Source of the DNA: Alectoria sarmentosa
Lineage: Eukaryota; Ascomycota; Lecanoromycetes; Lecanorales; Parmeliaceae
Assembly (NCBI GenBank): GCA_009733775.1
Contig: WOGZ01000048.1
Span: 97,588 to 161,587, forward strand
DNA: 64,000 nt
Direction of reading: 5' to 3'
Shown: piece by piece, positions 47,235 to 58,275 of the stretch
Position numbering within the stretch: the first letter of the stretch is position 1
Layout of the letters: every line of letters begins with the position of its first letter
Notes under the pieces: generated by a model
Seen by the model: only the letters and a program-made list of their open reading frames with translations
Told to the model about the DNA's origin: nothing
Databases searched by the model: none
Made by a program: the position numbers and the translations under genes

Positions 47235-48025
47235 GCTTGCATGTTCCATAAGCCGACGCATCCTCAATCAAACCTTCGCAGATGTCCTGGCCTTATGACT
47301 GACCATGGCTCACCGTCGGATCTACCATGGATCTCTTCAGCCAGACTCTGCAACTTGTGAATGCCAAGTCACCGCATCTCACAGCATCTATTGTACCATA
47401 CCCACCATTACTCTCGCATTAGCCACATTGTTAGTTCAGCATTGATAGCGTCCAGTCCAGCATCGGTTATGTCATGTTATATTTTCCTCCGTCGGCTTCA
47501 GCTCCTCGTCTTGTTCGCGGTACATGAAGAGGCCATCACTGGCGGATCAGCATATCAAAAGCAATGATACATTGCAGCACCAGTTCACGGTCATCGATGG
47601 AAGAGCCTAGGGGCTCCGAAAAATTGTTCAGCAGGTTTGGATACATTGATCCAAGGCCGATAGGATATGAGGAGAGGACGTACATTTAGCAACAACGGCA
47701 CGCACACCTTCTTTCTGCCCAGCAGCAGTAAGTAGTACTCGCGAGGGTCTGTCTTCGCTGTCTGCGGCATTTTTGCTTTGGCTCGTGAGGAGGACGAGGT
47801 GGATGAGATACCCGATAGAGCTTGCGCCCACGCTGATTCCAATCGCTTGTATATTAGGAATGCCGCCGTGGTGCCTTGGCTATACGCTCTCTAATAATGG
47901 AAATGAAATGAATCAAACCTATCCTGTTCCTGGTCCTCCTGTAAGCCCTACCCTGCTTGTTCGACCTATAGATGCCATCCATCCCACACATTCTAGAAAG
48001 ACCCGTGTGAAAAGAGCGTCCATTC

Positions 48026-48840
48026 GTACATACACACATACATACATACAAACAAACATACATACATATATACATGTACTCCCCACACACAACTCCCGCT
48101 CCCTTGACTGCCTAGTCTACTTCCCCACTTCCCCACCTCCCCACCCCCCCACCTCCCNNNNNNNNNNNNNNNNNNNNNNNNNNNNNNNNNNNNTATCCAC
48201 TCGAAGCAGCTCTGATCGTATCGTATCGTATCGTATCTATCTTGCCCATCCATCACCATATCACCCCATCCATCACCCTATCCGTCCGTCCATCTGTCCA
48301 TCTGTCCGTACGCGCAGCTGTTCGTGCGCGAACTGGCATTTTTCGACATCTGCCTGCGTGCCTGCGTGCCTGCGTGCTTGCCTGCGTGCGTGGTATGGTA
48401 GCAGTGAGTGAGTGAGTGAGTGGAGTGCGTGAATGAGTGGCGAAAGGAAAGGAAACAAGGGGGATTCCAACGTCTTGGTTGGGCTGTAGTGGGGATGAAA
48501 GGAAAGGAAATTGGATTGCTGGAGGGTTGAGGAGGGATGGGGATGGGGGGAGAGGGGGAGAGGAAGAGGGACTGAGAGAAAGAGAAAGAGAAAGAGAAAG
48601 AGAAAAAGAGAAAAAGAGACTGAGAGAGAAGAAGACCGAGACGCAGAGAGACAGAAAGACCGAGACGCAGAGAGAGAATGTGTGTGGGATGATGGAGAAG
48701 AAGGGGGAAAGCAATCTAATTGGCAGGGGATGGGAGAGGGAGAGGGAGTATGCGGTGATGTGAGGAGATAGAGGGGAAGATGGATTGAGAGAGTGATTGA
48801 GCGATGGATGGATGGATTGATTGATTGATTGATTGATGCC
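48026..48840 (+). repeat. Cluster of different simple repeats
   Basis: In order: (ACAT)n at 48026-48078, CCCCACTT/CCACC-rich run to 48157, N gap, CGTAT repeats at 48215-48236, TGCCTGCG repeats at 48351-48391, (GTGA)n at 48403-48422, GAGAAA runs at 48574-48630, GACGCAGAGAGA repeat at about 48640-48680, and (GATT)n at 48804-48838. At least seven different units occur in about 800 bp. Confidence 0.9.
48158..48193. other. Assembly gap (36 N)
   Basis: A run of N placed directly after a C-rich simple repeat, so it probably marks a collapsed or unsequenced repeat. Confidence 0.98.
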
Positions 48841-49158
48841 AATGGCAGATAGGAAGAGATTTCCAGAGGAAGGGACGAGGAAGTGGTGGCGCGGGGTCTG
48901 TGGCTGGGGCATGCGCTGTTGAGGGGGCTGCTGTCCTGAAGCCGAACATTGATAGTGGAACCCGACGATTTCCGAAAATCCTGCTTTCCTGTGAATACCC
49001 TGCCAGAATGGATAGATACAACGCGTTCAGAGCACCATATAGACAATGCAACCTATTCCGAATCTGGAGCTTTCGATCTCGATCCAGCAAGAAGGATTAT
49101 TAAAAGTGGTGTATCGATCCCGCCTGCAGAACACCTAGCATCGTCCCCACATATTATT

Positions 49159-50243
49159 CTAAGCCAACTTGTTGCCTGCTGCATCGATTTTACCCTTCGC
49201 TTGCATTGCCTTGATGGACCAGGGGAAATGGGCGACTGGGATAATGAAGAAGCTGGAGCAATGTCAGCTTGTGTTCCATCATTTCTTAGACAGAGGAGGC
49301 TCACCTGTTCGAGTCGTCTGCAATACCAGCCAAAGCGTTGTACCAAGCCAGGAACGCCGCGAGCAGGGCGAAAAAGCCGGCGGCCTTGATGACAGGCGGG
49401 TTTGGGGCATCCATGGCGTCACGATGTAGGTAGCCGATAGCGAGGAGCATGAAGGCCATGTCCAGAGTGAAGAAGAGCGAGAAAAAGGCGACTGTCGAGC
49501 GCAGGGTGCAGACCAGTATCATCGTCGTGAAGAGGAACCAGCCCTGGAGGTATGGTAAGCAGATATCCAAAAGAAGGATGAGGGATGGCGTTGACTGACA
49601 ATGAAGTAAAGACCGAATTCGTCATAGAACTCATTGGCACTTGTCGCAGCGAGTTGAGCTTGGATGTCAAAGCCGCCAGGTGTGAGGATGACGGCGAATG
49701 AGAGCCAGAAACCGCCGTACGAAGAGAGCGCAGTGGCACCGAAGGTGTTTCCGACAGCCATTTCCCTGTACAACGATCGTCAGCGTTGCAGTTGGATATG
49801 TTGGCTTTGAACTGAAGGATGAGATGATGGACGCACCACATGCCAGCAAGCAGTTGTACCAAGCCTCCGTATCCAAACGCAAGACCGACCACCAGATTGG
49901 GAGCAGTCAAGCCCCTTGTCCCCATGTTGATCAAGCCCAAGACGAAGGTGGTCAAGGCGAACGCGGACAGGCCCAAGGGCGCGGGGTTGGCGATGCCACG
50001 GTCCTTGACTGACTTGTAGAGACCGGGTTGGAACTCTCCTCCGAAGGCCGGCAGGCGTTCTTCCCCGCTGGCAGTGTTGACATGAGCGAGAGGACCGTAG
50101 CCGAAGCGAGCGGCGGCTTTGGCGGTTTGGTGTTCCTCGTGGGTCATTTCGCGGTTCAAACCGCCGTCGCCGTTGCCGTTGGTTTCTTTGTTGTAGCTGT
50201 CGGGTGCGTTGCCGGTAAATTCCGTGTTGGTATGGGTGGCCAT
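49159..50243 (-). CDS. Acetate/ammonium transporter family protein (GPR1/FUN34/YaaH)
   Basis: Exons 50243-49837, 49765-49600, 49543-49305 and 49252-49159 join in phase to 301 aa. The N-terminal 85 residues are hydrophilic and carry the usual GPR1-type lead (FGYGPLAHVN, FQPGLYKSVKDR). The family signature NPAPLGLSAF begins the first of six membrane segments. Other marks are GTRGLTAPNLVVGLAFGYGG, GNTFGATALSSYGGFWLSF, FYDEFGLYF and the end FFIIPVAHFPWSIKA. Relatives (Ato2/Ady2 of yeast, AcpA of Aspergillus) are plasma-membrane acetate channels or transporters, induced by acetate and shut off by glucose. Three introns of 56, 71 and 52 nt. The start is the ATG in MATHTNTEFTG. It appears complete. 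Confidence 0.9.
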
Positions 50244-53200
50244 TGTGATGGAGAGGAGATCTTCGAGAGACCAAGGACTGTGGAAATGGAGGTAGGGTCG
50301 GCGGGGGGACTCAATTGCTTGGTCTCAAGAGTGATGACGGTGAGAGGGGTTATATATAGCAATTTCCGACGGTGATGAAGCGCGCGACTGTTGTTCGGAA
50401 TGGAAGGAGCAGTGTTGAAGCAGGATATAGGGCGAATTGCAGCAGGAGCAGCAGCGTTGACACAGTGAAAGGGGTATGCGCAACAGGGGAAGAGAAGAGA
50501 GAAGAGAAGAGAAGAGAAGGAGAGGGAGAGATTGTGTCGAGAGATTCTACGAATGCGGAGAAACAGAGGCTTACTTGGCTTCATTCCGTTATTCACATTT
50601 AGCTAGGTAAAGTATTGATGATCATCTTGCCATGATCTACTCGTGCCGAAGTGTAGCATGCTTTCCTTAGCTAGGTAGCTACTCTACTTTGTGGAAAGAG
50701 CTTGGGGGAAAGGGTGTGTGTGGGTGTGTGGAGAGAGTCTCGACTCGGATTGGAACTGATTGGCGCGCGATGCTGAGGAAGCAGCGAGGGCAAGTTGGGC
50801 ATGGTGCATTTCAGAGTGCAGTATGTGTATGGTAAGAGGCGGCGTCCAATCAAGATGCTTCAATTCCCCATCATCCATCATCCATGTGACCCCTTCCGCG
50901 GTTGGCCAACGTCATGCAGACCCCCGCGAACATTTCCCGATGCAATCCTAGCGAGTTTGGAGTCCGGTAAAGTAGGGTAAAGTACGGTTACCCGTACTTT
51001 ATTTAGCAGCTGGGAGAACCTCCGTCAAGTCAAGCATAAGGTACTTTCCTACTTACTTTACTCTAATAAATTTCAAATTCCATAGTCTAGAATCTAGAAT
51101 CTAGATGGACATCCACCATCATCCACCATTATCATCATTCATCACCATTCGTCATCTTGTCGCATTTTGCCCTTTGCCATTTGATTCCAATCACGAACCT
51201 CGGTAGAGGGGCATCCGGAGATTAGCTGGGGGCGTCCTGAGGGCCAAGGAAGAATAGGTACTTTAGTTGGCGTCATCCCGTAATTTAGAAGTTTAGAACC
51301 CGAACATCCCTTCTCCACTTCTCCACTGAATGTGAATGACTGCCGAATACTTTACGGCTCCCTGGATCATCCTTTTTTCCGCCTCCGCAACAATTTCATT
51401 CTTCTCGACCTTTATTAATTTATTATTTTTATTACTGTCATTTTATTACTGGCAATTGCCGTCAGACGGCTCTCATGCTGCTCTCATGCTGCTCTCATGC
51501 AACTGCAGACGGACCTGCCTTCTTACCCGCTCCTGCATATCCATTCCTTCCCCGGCGACTTTCTTCTTCACCATCGTTTCTTCCTTCATTTCTCATGCAT
51601 GTGCCCCCGCGAACTTCAGATGCTTCGGAGGATTCTCTATTTAGAGGTTGCGAAAAACAGGATTTTAATTTTCACTCGTGATGGAACCATGGACTGCTTT
51701 GCCGGGCATACCCATTGTCAGCCTTGACGGCCAAGCTTCCCGTGGCGAACATCTTCCATCCTAGTCAATGGGGAGTGTTGAACAATTGAAACAACGGGGA
51801 AGGTGGCCAGGACGACTGCAGCTTCGTATCTAAGGGAATATTGCGACATGCACGTCGCAAAAGGTATTGCAGCATGTCCCCCCAGGCTGAAACTTGAGTA
51901 TCTGCTGAACCAAGTCGAAGAGCCCAGAAACTACGACTCGATTTTCGCTCAATCTATTTTTCCAAGCCAGTACCTTCGTAGCATGTACGCTCAGAAGGCG
52001 AACAACCCTGGGTCCACACTCAGCAGCTCTCTTTGGTTTCAAGCTCATGGCAGGGCATAGCACCGCAGTGGGATGGTACGAAGCCATCGCGACCTGGTGC
52101 TTCATTTTATCTTAGTGCGTCCAATTATAATCCCCTAATAAAAAATGGTACCGCTGGGTACGAGGTAAAAAGGGGCACTCTCCTCTTTATTTTCTACTTA
52201 TACAATCGGTGCTTATCTAGCTTTACTGTCCTAGTAAGTATGCATTCATTTGCGAGTGAATCCTGAGTCCAATACGGCCACAGAATTGATTCTTCCTTCG
52301 TATGTTGCCCCAAGGAACTTGCCGAATGCCGACCTGTAGAGTACCTCTTTTGTCTGCTGCTCCACTCCTACGGTAACAGGCTTCTTTTTGCCAAATCTCA
52401 AAAGCAATTTTGGAAGCCTATCAGCATTGCTACTGTACCAAAAGGGGAATATCTTACTCACCCTAAACTCTCTCCTCCTCCGTGGCCAACCTTTCTTTGA
52501 ATGCGCACATATGTTCGGATGCGGTCGCCCGTTATCCTGCCGTCTAATCAACTTCCTTGCTGCGCGTGGTTATGCTCAATCAATCCTTCCACGTTCCCAT
52601 GCGAGACCGGACACCATCCCCAAGACAGCGCGAGCACGAAAGCGGAAGCATGGTAACTGTGAGCTATGTTCGAATGGAGTCCCATGATTCGCAGACATTT
52701 CGATATTCAGCTGTACTGCAGGGAAGACGCACGACTTCACATGATGCAGCAGCTCCGTCATGCCCTAGTCTTTAGGCGCATAAGCCGGCAGCCTGGAATC
52801 CATGGGGAGCCTCAACACTTCCAACGGCTATCTCAAGGGTTCCCCCCATCCCTTCAGATCGTCTGGCTCTGTTCAATGCCTCTCTACCTCTTATCGAATT
52901 CCTTGTTGCCATGGATTGATTTTGGCATGGCCCGGTACTCGTGTCCAAACTCATTCTTGGATTTAGGCTGCAGATGACTGCAAGTGCTCTGCTGTCATTC
53001 TTCATCAGTAGCTCAGTACTGCTTCCTTCCCATCATTGTAACAACCTGTCCAGAGGTGAAGACTAGGTGTGAAGATATGTCTGGCAAGTACCTGATCACC
53101 TGTGGTGACGCCCTATTGTTCTACGGCCTTGCATATGCTAGATTACAAGAACGCTTAATGAAACAAGTCTTCCTGACGTCGACGTAGAACTCTGCAATCG

Positions 53201-56123
53201 CGACTTGCCAGGCTGGCTGCCAAAAAAAGCGGGCAGTCGACGGAGCCAGAGACCCCTCTTTTTCATGTCGATTTGGGCATGAACCCGGAATCAGTTATTA
53301 TTATTCATTCTCTAAACTACCCTAGGGAGAGCGATCAATCACCTAGAAACCTCCTTGACATGTTTCGGGTTGAAGCTTTGAGGACCTCACTCGTTGCGCA
53401 TCTCCCACTTTCTCGAACCCCTTGCCTGTTATCTTCATCCTCGCTTCGTTCGTTATATACCAGTTTCTACGCAAAAAATCACAGTTTAGATTCGGATTCT
53501 TCGTATCTGAATTTTATGAATTCTCATCCTTGCGATTCAAACGGTGTCGGACATGTCAGTATGCAATCATGGCTGTCTAGTCTTACGCAATCAGATTTGA
53601 TCTGGCCCCACTAGCACCTGCTATCAAAGACAATTCCTTACACTAACCTCGTATCCGTTCATCGTTTTATTCAAAACGTACCGCACACCTGCACCCCAAC
53701 CAAGCGAACCAAAAGCGATATCCATGCCCCCCTTCGATCCTGAACAACCAACGCATCTGCCTCGTCGCCTTTGTCGTAGCACGGCAACCATGGGCGCCCA
53801 CTACATCATCTACTCTCCCAACGATGGGTACTACAACCAGCCTTTTGCCACATCCTGCACGATGAAGGAATCTTCCCCCCCCCCCCCCAACCCCCCCCTG
53901 GGGGGACCCGGGCGGGGCATCTGGGTTTGAAGACGCTTCTCGCCCATCACGGCGTTTCCGACGGTCAGATTCGATTTCTGCATCTATCTTTTCTTTCTTT
54001 CTTTCTTTCTTGTCCTACAAACATTCACTCGGCTGTAGAGAAGAAGCTGGTTCGAGGGAAGACGGCTTGGATGTTTGTAACACCATCGCCTTTTCGTTTC
54101 AAACGTGGGAAGGAAAAGCCACCGATGCACTGCTTAGCTCCTCCTCCTCCTCACGACCAAGACCTGGATCCTTGATTGACACACCGGCTGCCCTGCCAAC
54201 CATCCTGCTCTCAGCATCAGCGGCACATTGGGACCTCCGATCTATCTACCAATGCACCTGGGTAGGGCCGCATCCTCTAGCTTCGATATCTTCTTGGCCG
54301 GCACCGCTCTACCAACGCTCCTGGACCGCCGTGATCGACGGCATGGTTGGAGACGCCCCTCTTATACGGGCGTGCTGCAGATCCAATCTACTCTGTCTGA
54401 TCTCTTTCATCTATATGCGTTCGTTCCAGCGCCCTCTCTCTTTGAACGCGCCTTGGCTCATTCCTTGAAACCGGGATTGCCTTGCCGGCGATGTCGGTTT
54501 CGACGTATTGTGTTGTGTTGTGGGCCCGGCGTTTCTATTGGTGGTAAGTAGCACGTTTCCGATTGCAGCAATGCAGGCAGGATCCGAGACGTGCTGTCGG
54601 ATTAGGGTTTGATGTGAGGTTTTGTGGGACTGTTTTTTTTTTTTTTTGGTTCTGTTTGCTGTGAGTGAGGATGAGGGAGGGGTTTTTTTCTGTGACGGGC
54701 GGGAGAGGAGGCGGATGTTTTGGATGCCTTTGAATGGTGCGTGCTTGCTGTGATTTTCTCGTTCGTTGCTTTGGACTTTGCTTGGGGGGGGGGGCTCCCT
54801 GGGAGGGAGGGATTTCAGGCTCTGTTGTTGGAATGGAAGGGTAGGATGATGATGATGATGGATGGTGGGCTTTGGTTGGTTTTTTTGAAGTGGAGTGGAG
54901 ATTTGATGGATAGGTTGATTCGGGGATGGAGTGTTTGACTGGTTGGGAGTCAAGCTAGCTAGCTACTTTGATCTGCAGTCTTTTGTATTGAAGAAATCCC
55001 ATTCGCCAGAATTCCCGTCTGCCAGCTTCTCTAGTCGAATACACTCAATGGCGTCCTATCCCCCCAAAACCACAACACAACACATCCTCCACCAAGACCA
55101 GCCGGCGAACCACCAACTCAAATAAACGCCCCAGGCGCTCCGATCCCCCCAATACCACCATCAAAAAAAAACCCCTCCCCCCCACCCCGCCCCCCCAACC
55201 CGCGTCCTCCTGCGCCCACCTCCCTCCGCCCCCAGCCTCACGAATCAAAATCCTCGTCACCCTGCAGATCCCGCCTCGCCTAGCCTTCCGCACGTAGAGT
55301 ACTTACGTTGACACCCGCGCCTTGCGAAGCCCCCCCCCCCTTTGGCTGAGAACGCTGCGATCCTCCTCCACAGGCCTCTGCATCTACCTACCTAACACCT
55401 TCGCCGTAGGTCAGTAGTTCCTGCTCGGTATCAAGATTGTGAAGAGGTTGAGGGGGTACATGATGAATGGATCTTTGCTAGGGGATAGCGGATGGATAGG
55501 AGACGGGGATTGAGTGCTTGGGCCACCAGCATTCTTTTAAGTAGAATGTTCTCTTGTACATAATGGTTGCCAAATTGGGATTTATCGGCGGCTGGTTTCT
55601 CGGCATTCTCAACTAGGCGTTACGACACCGGTGACACTGAAGGTTACTTTCGAGTTGTTCAGTAATCTTGGCAATGCGACGCCGTGGAATGGTATAGACG
55701 GCCTAAAGCCATTCCCTAAGGGAGAAACCACAAGGTACAAAATCGGGCGAGTGACTCTGTGGATGTGATGCTGACCGCGAGCAATGCCAGCTTTGCTGAC
55801 CTATGAAGATGGTATCTCACGGTGTCATCACTGACTTGGGCATCGGATTGTTGTAAGCACATCTTCGGCACAACAACAGTCATAGATGAGGGACTGAGTT
55901 GCAATTTGACATCTGTGCTATAATGGAACGGTACCCGAATTCTGTTTTTGAGATCTTCATATCTTTATTTGTACTGTACATGTTGTGAGTACTCGCTCCT
56001 TGTATTAAGATGCCTTTTTACGCAAGATTGTCCCGGCCTGCGGTTGCTGAGGCAGAGATGCTGTACCCTAGAAATACAGTCGAGGACATGATCAAAAAAG
56101 ACGCTGAACGATATGCGAAGATG
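50244..56123. other. 5.9-kb gene-free region with homopolymer runs
   Basis: No coding sequence is supported despite many open frames. Features seen: a near-perfect inverted repeat at 50979-51000, CTCATGCTGCT tandem copies near 51,470-51,500, a 14-C run at 53875-53888 followed by C- and G-runs to 53917, a 15-T run at 54633-54647, an 11-G run at 54784-54794, C-rich sequence at 55,150-55,200 and an 11-C run at 55330-55340. A 70-codon frame from an ATG at 51,848 (MHVAKGIAACPP) is the most protein-like. Homopolymers may hide frames if the assembly has indels. Confidence 0.45.
50979..51000. repeat. 22-bp inverted repeat
   Basis: AAAGTACGG, TTA, CCCGTACTTT: arms complementary over about 9 bp. It is flanked by related direct copies (GGTAAAGTAGGGTAAAG). 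It could be a binding site for a dimeric factor or a small hairpin. Confidence 0.5.
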
Positions 56124-57783
56124 CTAGAGTTCTCCATGGTCGTACTTGTGTATGATCGATTGTGCGGCGCTGGCATCTGTTGGCTTGCTGAGCTTGCCTT
56201 TTGTAAGTTCTGAAAAAGCAACGTCGAACCGGGCACCAAAGGCGTATGCGATTCCGAGCTGCATTTCTCGTCAGTTTGAGACAATAGTGTAAGGGGGAAA
56301 ATGGGCCATACCATGACACATGATATGAGGAAAAGTGTGCCGAAAACGGCTATGAGCATGTAAACTGCAAGAGGTCAGCGTTCCTTCGTTGCAAGAAGTT
56401 CTGCTGTGGTATCTACTCAGATCCGACTTGGCCTCGGCTGCCGCGGCCTTGTCCTTGGCTTCCTTAGATGTCGGATCTACAGGAGCCGCTGGCTCTTGGA
56501 TGATCGACTTGGGATCTTGCGAAGGGTAGATCGTTTCAATGAATTGCTCGATCTGCTCGCGCGATCAGCACGAATGCCGCTCAAGAATTCGAAAAATGAT
56601 ACTTACCTTACCACACGCGATACTGATCTTAAGGAAGTTGGGATCTCTTGGAGTATTCTTTTTGTGTATCTTCCTCGTAAACTCCCGGAAGACCTCGCAG
56701 ACCAATTTCAGGTTCTGTGTTGACTGCATCATGATCCGACAAGCCTCGCCTTTGGTGATTTTGATATTCTTCTCGAAGATCTTTGGGTTTCGGAAGACGA
56801 GTTCCAGCGTTGCTATTGCCATTGATTGCGGTATGGCTGCGAAGTTGAAGACGGACTGTTCTTTGAGGCCTGCGAGGTAGAAAAGGCATTGGTCGGCATG
56901 GTTTAGAGAATCAAGAACCATCTCTGAGCTGCAATTGAGAGCTGCTTCCCTGTTGTCTGGCTTGCAAAGATCTTCAAACTTGTCCACGTATTTTGACCAA
57001 ATTTCCTTTGGCCAGAACCGTCGTTTGTCGTCCACATCCTCTTTGATATCACGGATGATGTTTGTCTTTTGCAGGAAAAGCCCCATTGACTCCTGGAGTT
57101 GGGGGCGTTCTAGCAATATCGGATTTGCTAGACCACTCTCGACGAACAAACGAGTGAGACCATTGCCCACAAGACCCGCGACATAATGGCAATAGAGGTC
57201 ATAGTCTTCGATCGTGTTCACAGCATTGATATCATGCTCCGCCTTGTGACAGTAGTCGGCCATACCATTTCCCATCTTGAGCGTGATGTCTTTTATGATC
57301 TCGCGGTACGCTGGCTTCACTTTCCTGAATTCCTCGGTCACATTTTGAAATTGCACGAGCAGCTCCCTGTCCTTCTCCTTGGGACCACTACCGTTATAAT
57401 TCCACCCTTCTTTCTCCGTGTACTTGTGGAACTCCCTCAGCAAAGGGGTCTTCTCGTCGAGAGAGAGGGTCATGTCATCCTCGATGGTATCTAGTCCTCG
57501 CAGGATGAGATAGAAAAGAGTGATAGGCACGAGGAGTTCAGGATGTAGTTCTTGAATAACCGCACTGAAGCTGCGGCTAGTCTTGTCGAGGAACTCGAAG
57601 CAAATTGTCAGCGACGGCGCCTCTTGTTCTGGCCTTCGCTCGTGAACCGCTTGATGCCATGTTTGCCTATCAGTCTATGAGATTAGTCTCCTTGTAGTTT
57701 TAGCTATTGATTTACCATTGAATAATGTTTCTCAGCTCCCCAACATGTACAGCATAGTAGAGAACGTCGGTTGTTTTCACCAT
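56124..57783 (-). CDS. ERG9: Squalene synthase (farnesyl-diphosphate farnesyltransferase)
   Basis: Exons 57783-57716, 57666-56607, 56552-56417, 56364-56312 and 56258-56124 join in phase to 483 aa. It joins two farnesyl diphosphates to presqualene diphosphate and reduces this with NADPH to squalene, the first committed step to ergosterol, at the ER membrane. Seen: DVLYYAVHVGELRNIIQW start, FEFLDKTSRSFSAVIQEL, the first Asp-rich motif DTIEDD (82-87), YDLYCHYVAGLVG, and the second Asp-rich region QKTNIIRDIKEDVDD followed by RRFWP. The C-terminal membrane anchor (YMLIAVFGTLFLISCVM, LGIAYAFGARFDV) is assembled only after splicing of the last two introns, which fit by phase. All catalytic motifs are intact. 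It is divergent from the potassium channel gene. Confidence 0.94.
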
Positions 57784-58275
57784 GTTGACTCGTGAGCATT
57801 GGTGTGGATAAACAGCGTTCGATAAAGGCGGATGCTACTGTAGTCCGCGACGTGAAAAGGCCGGGGACGCGAAGGAGTGATTGATCTTCCAGGAATATGG
57901 AAGATGTGTGTCGAAGAAAGAGTGGAAGAATGAACAAGAGGAAGAGCGCTGGTGGCTGCGGGTACGGGCATTGAAGTCTTTTGCCGTCTCCGCAAGATTC
58001 GAAAAGCCTCTAGATTTGGCATTGAAGCGCTAATAAGTTGATACCCGGCCGTAACCCTTGGTAGGCTAAGTAGGTACCTACCGCGGAACTCTATTTGTGG
58101 TGCCAAGTCGCCAATCTGCGCTAAGCCAAATTGGGTGGAAGCCTTGGCAAAGTCCGTACCTACCTTAGGTATAGACAATAGACATAAAGGCTTGGATAAT
58201 TGGAACCCTCGAGCCAAGCTTTCTGAGGCGCGGGGGCGGAAAGACGCAACTTCGATACCATTCGTCGACACCGTC
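57784..58275. promoter_or_regulatory. Shared promoter of ERG9 and the potassium channel gene
   Basis: 492 bp between head-to-head start codons. Contains the motif TAGGTACCTACC at about 58070-58083 and TACCTACCTTAGGTA at about 58156-58171, both palindromic. No clear sterol regulatory element (ATCANNCCAC-like) was found by eye. Confidence 0.5.

Larger units (their letters stand above)
47235..49158. other. Intergenic, dominated by simple repeats
   Basis: No supported gene. A minus-strand frame at 47,628-47,831 has a hydrophobic start and may be a decayed exon. The rest is the simple-repeat cluster and the N gap listed separately. Long minus-strand frames across 48.25-49.05 kb are translations of repeats. 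Confidence 0.5.

Noticed and set aside
48253..49046. Long minus-strand frames (over 200 codons)
   Set aside because: They are translations of simple repeats (Ser/Leu/Phe runs) and cross low-complexity DNA.
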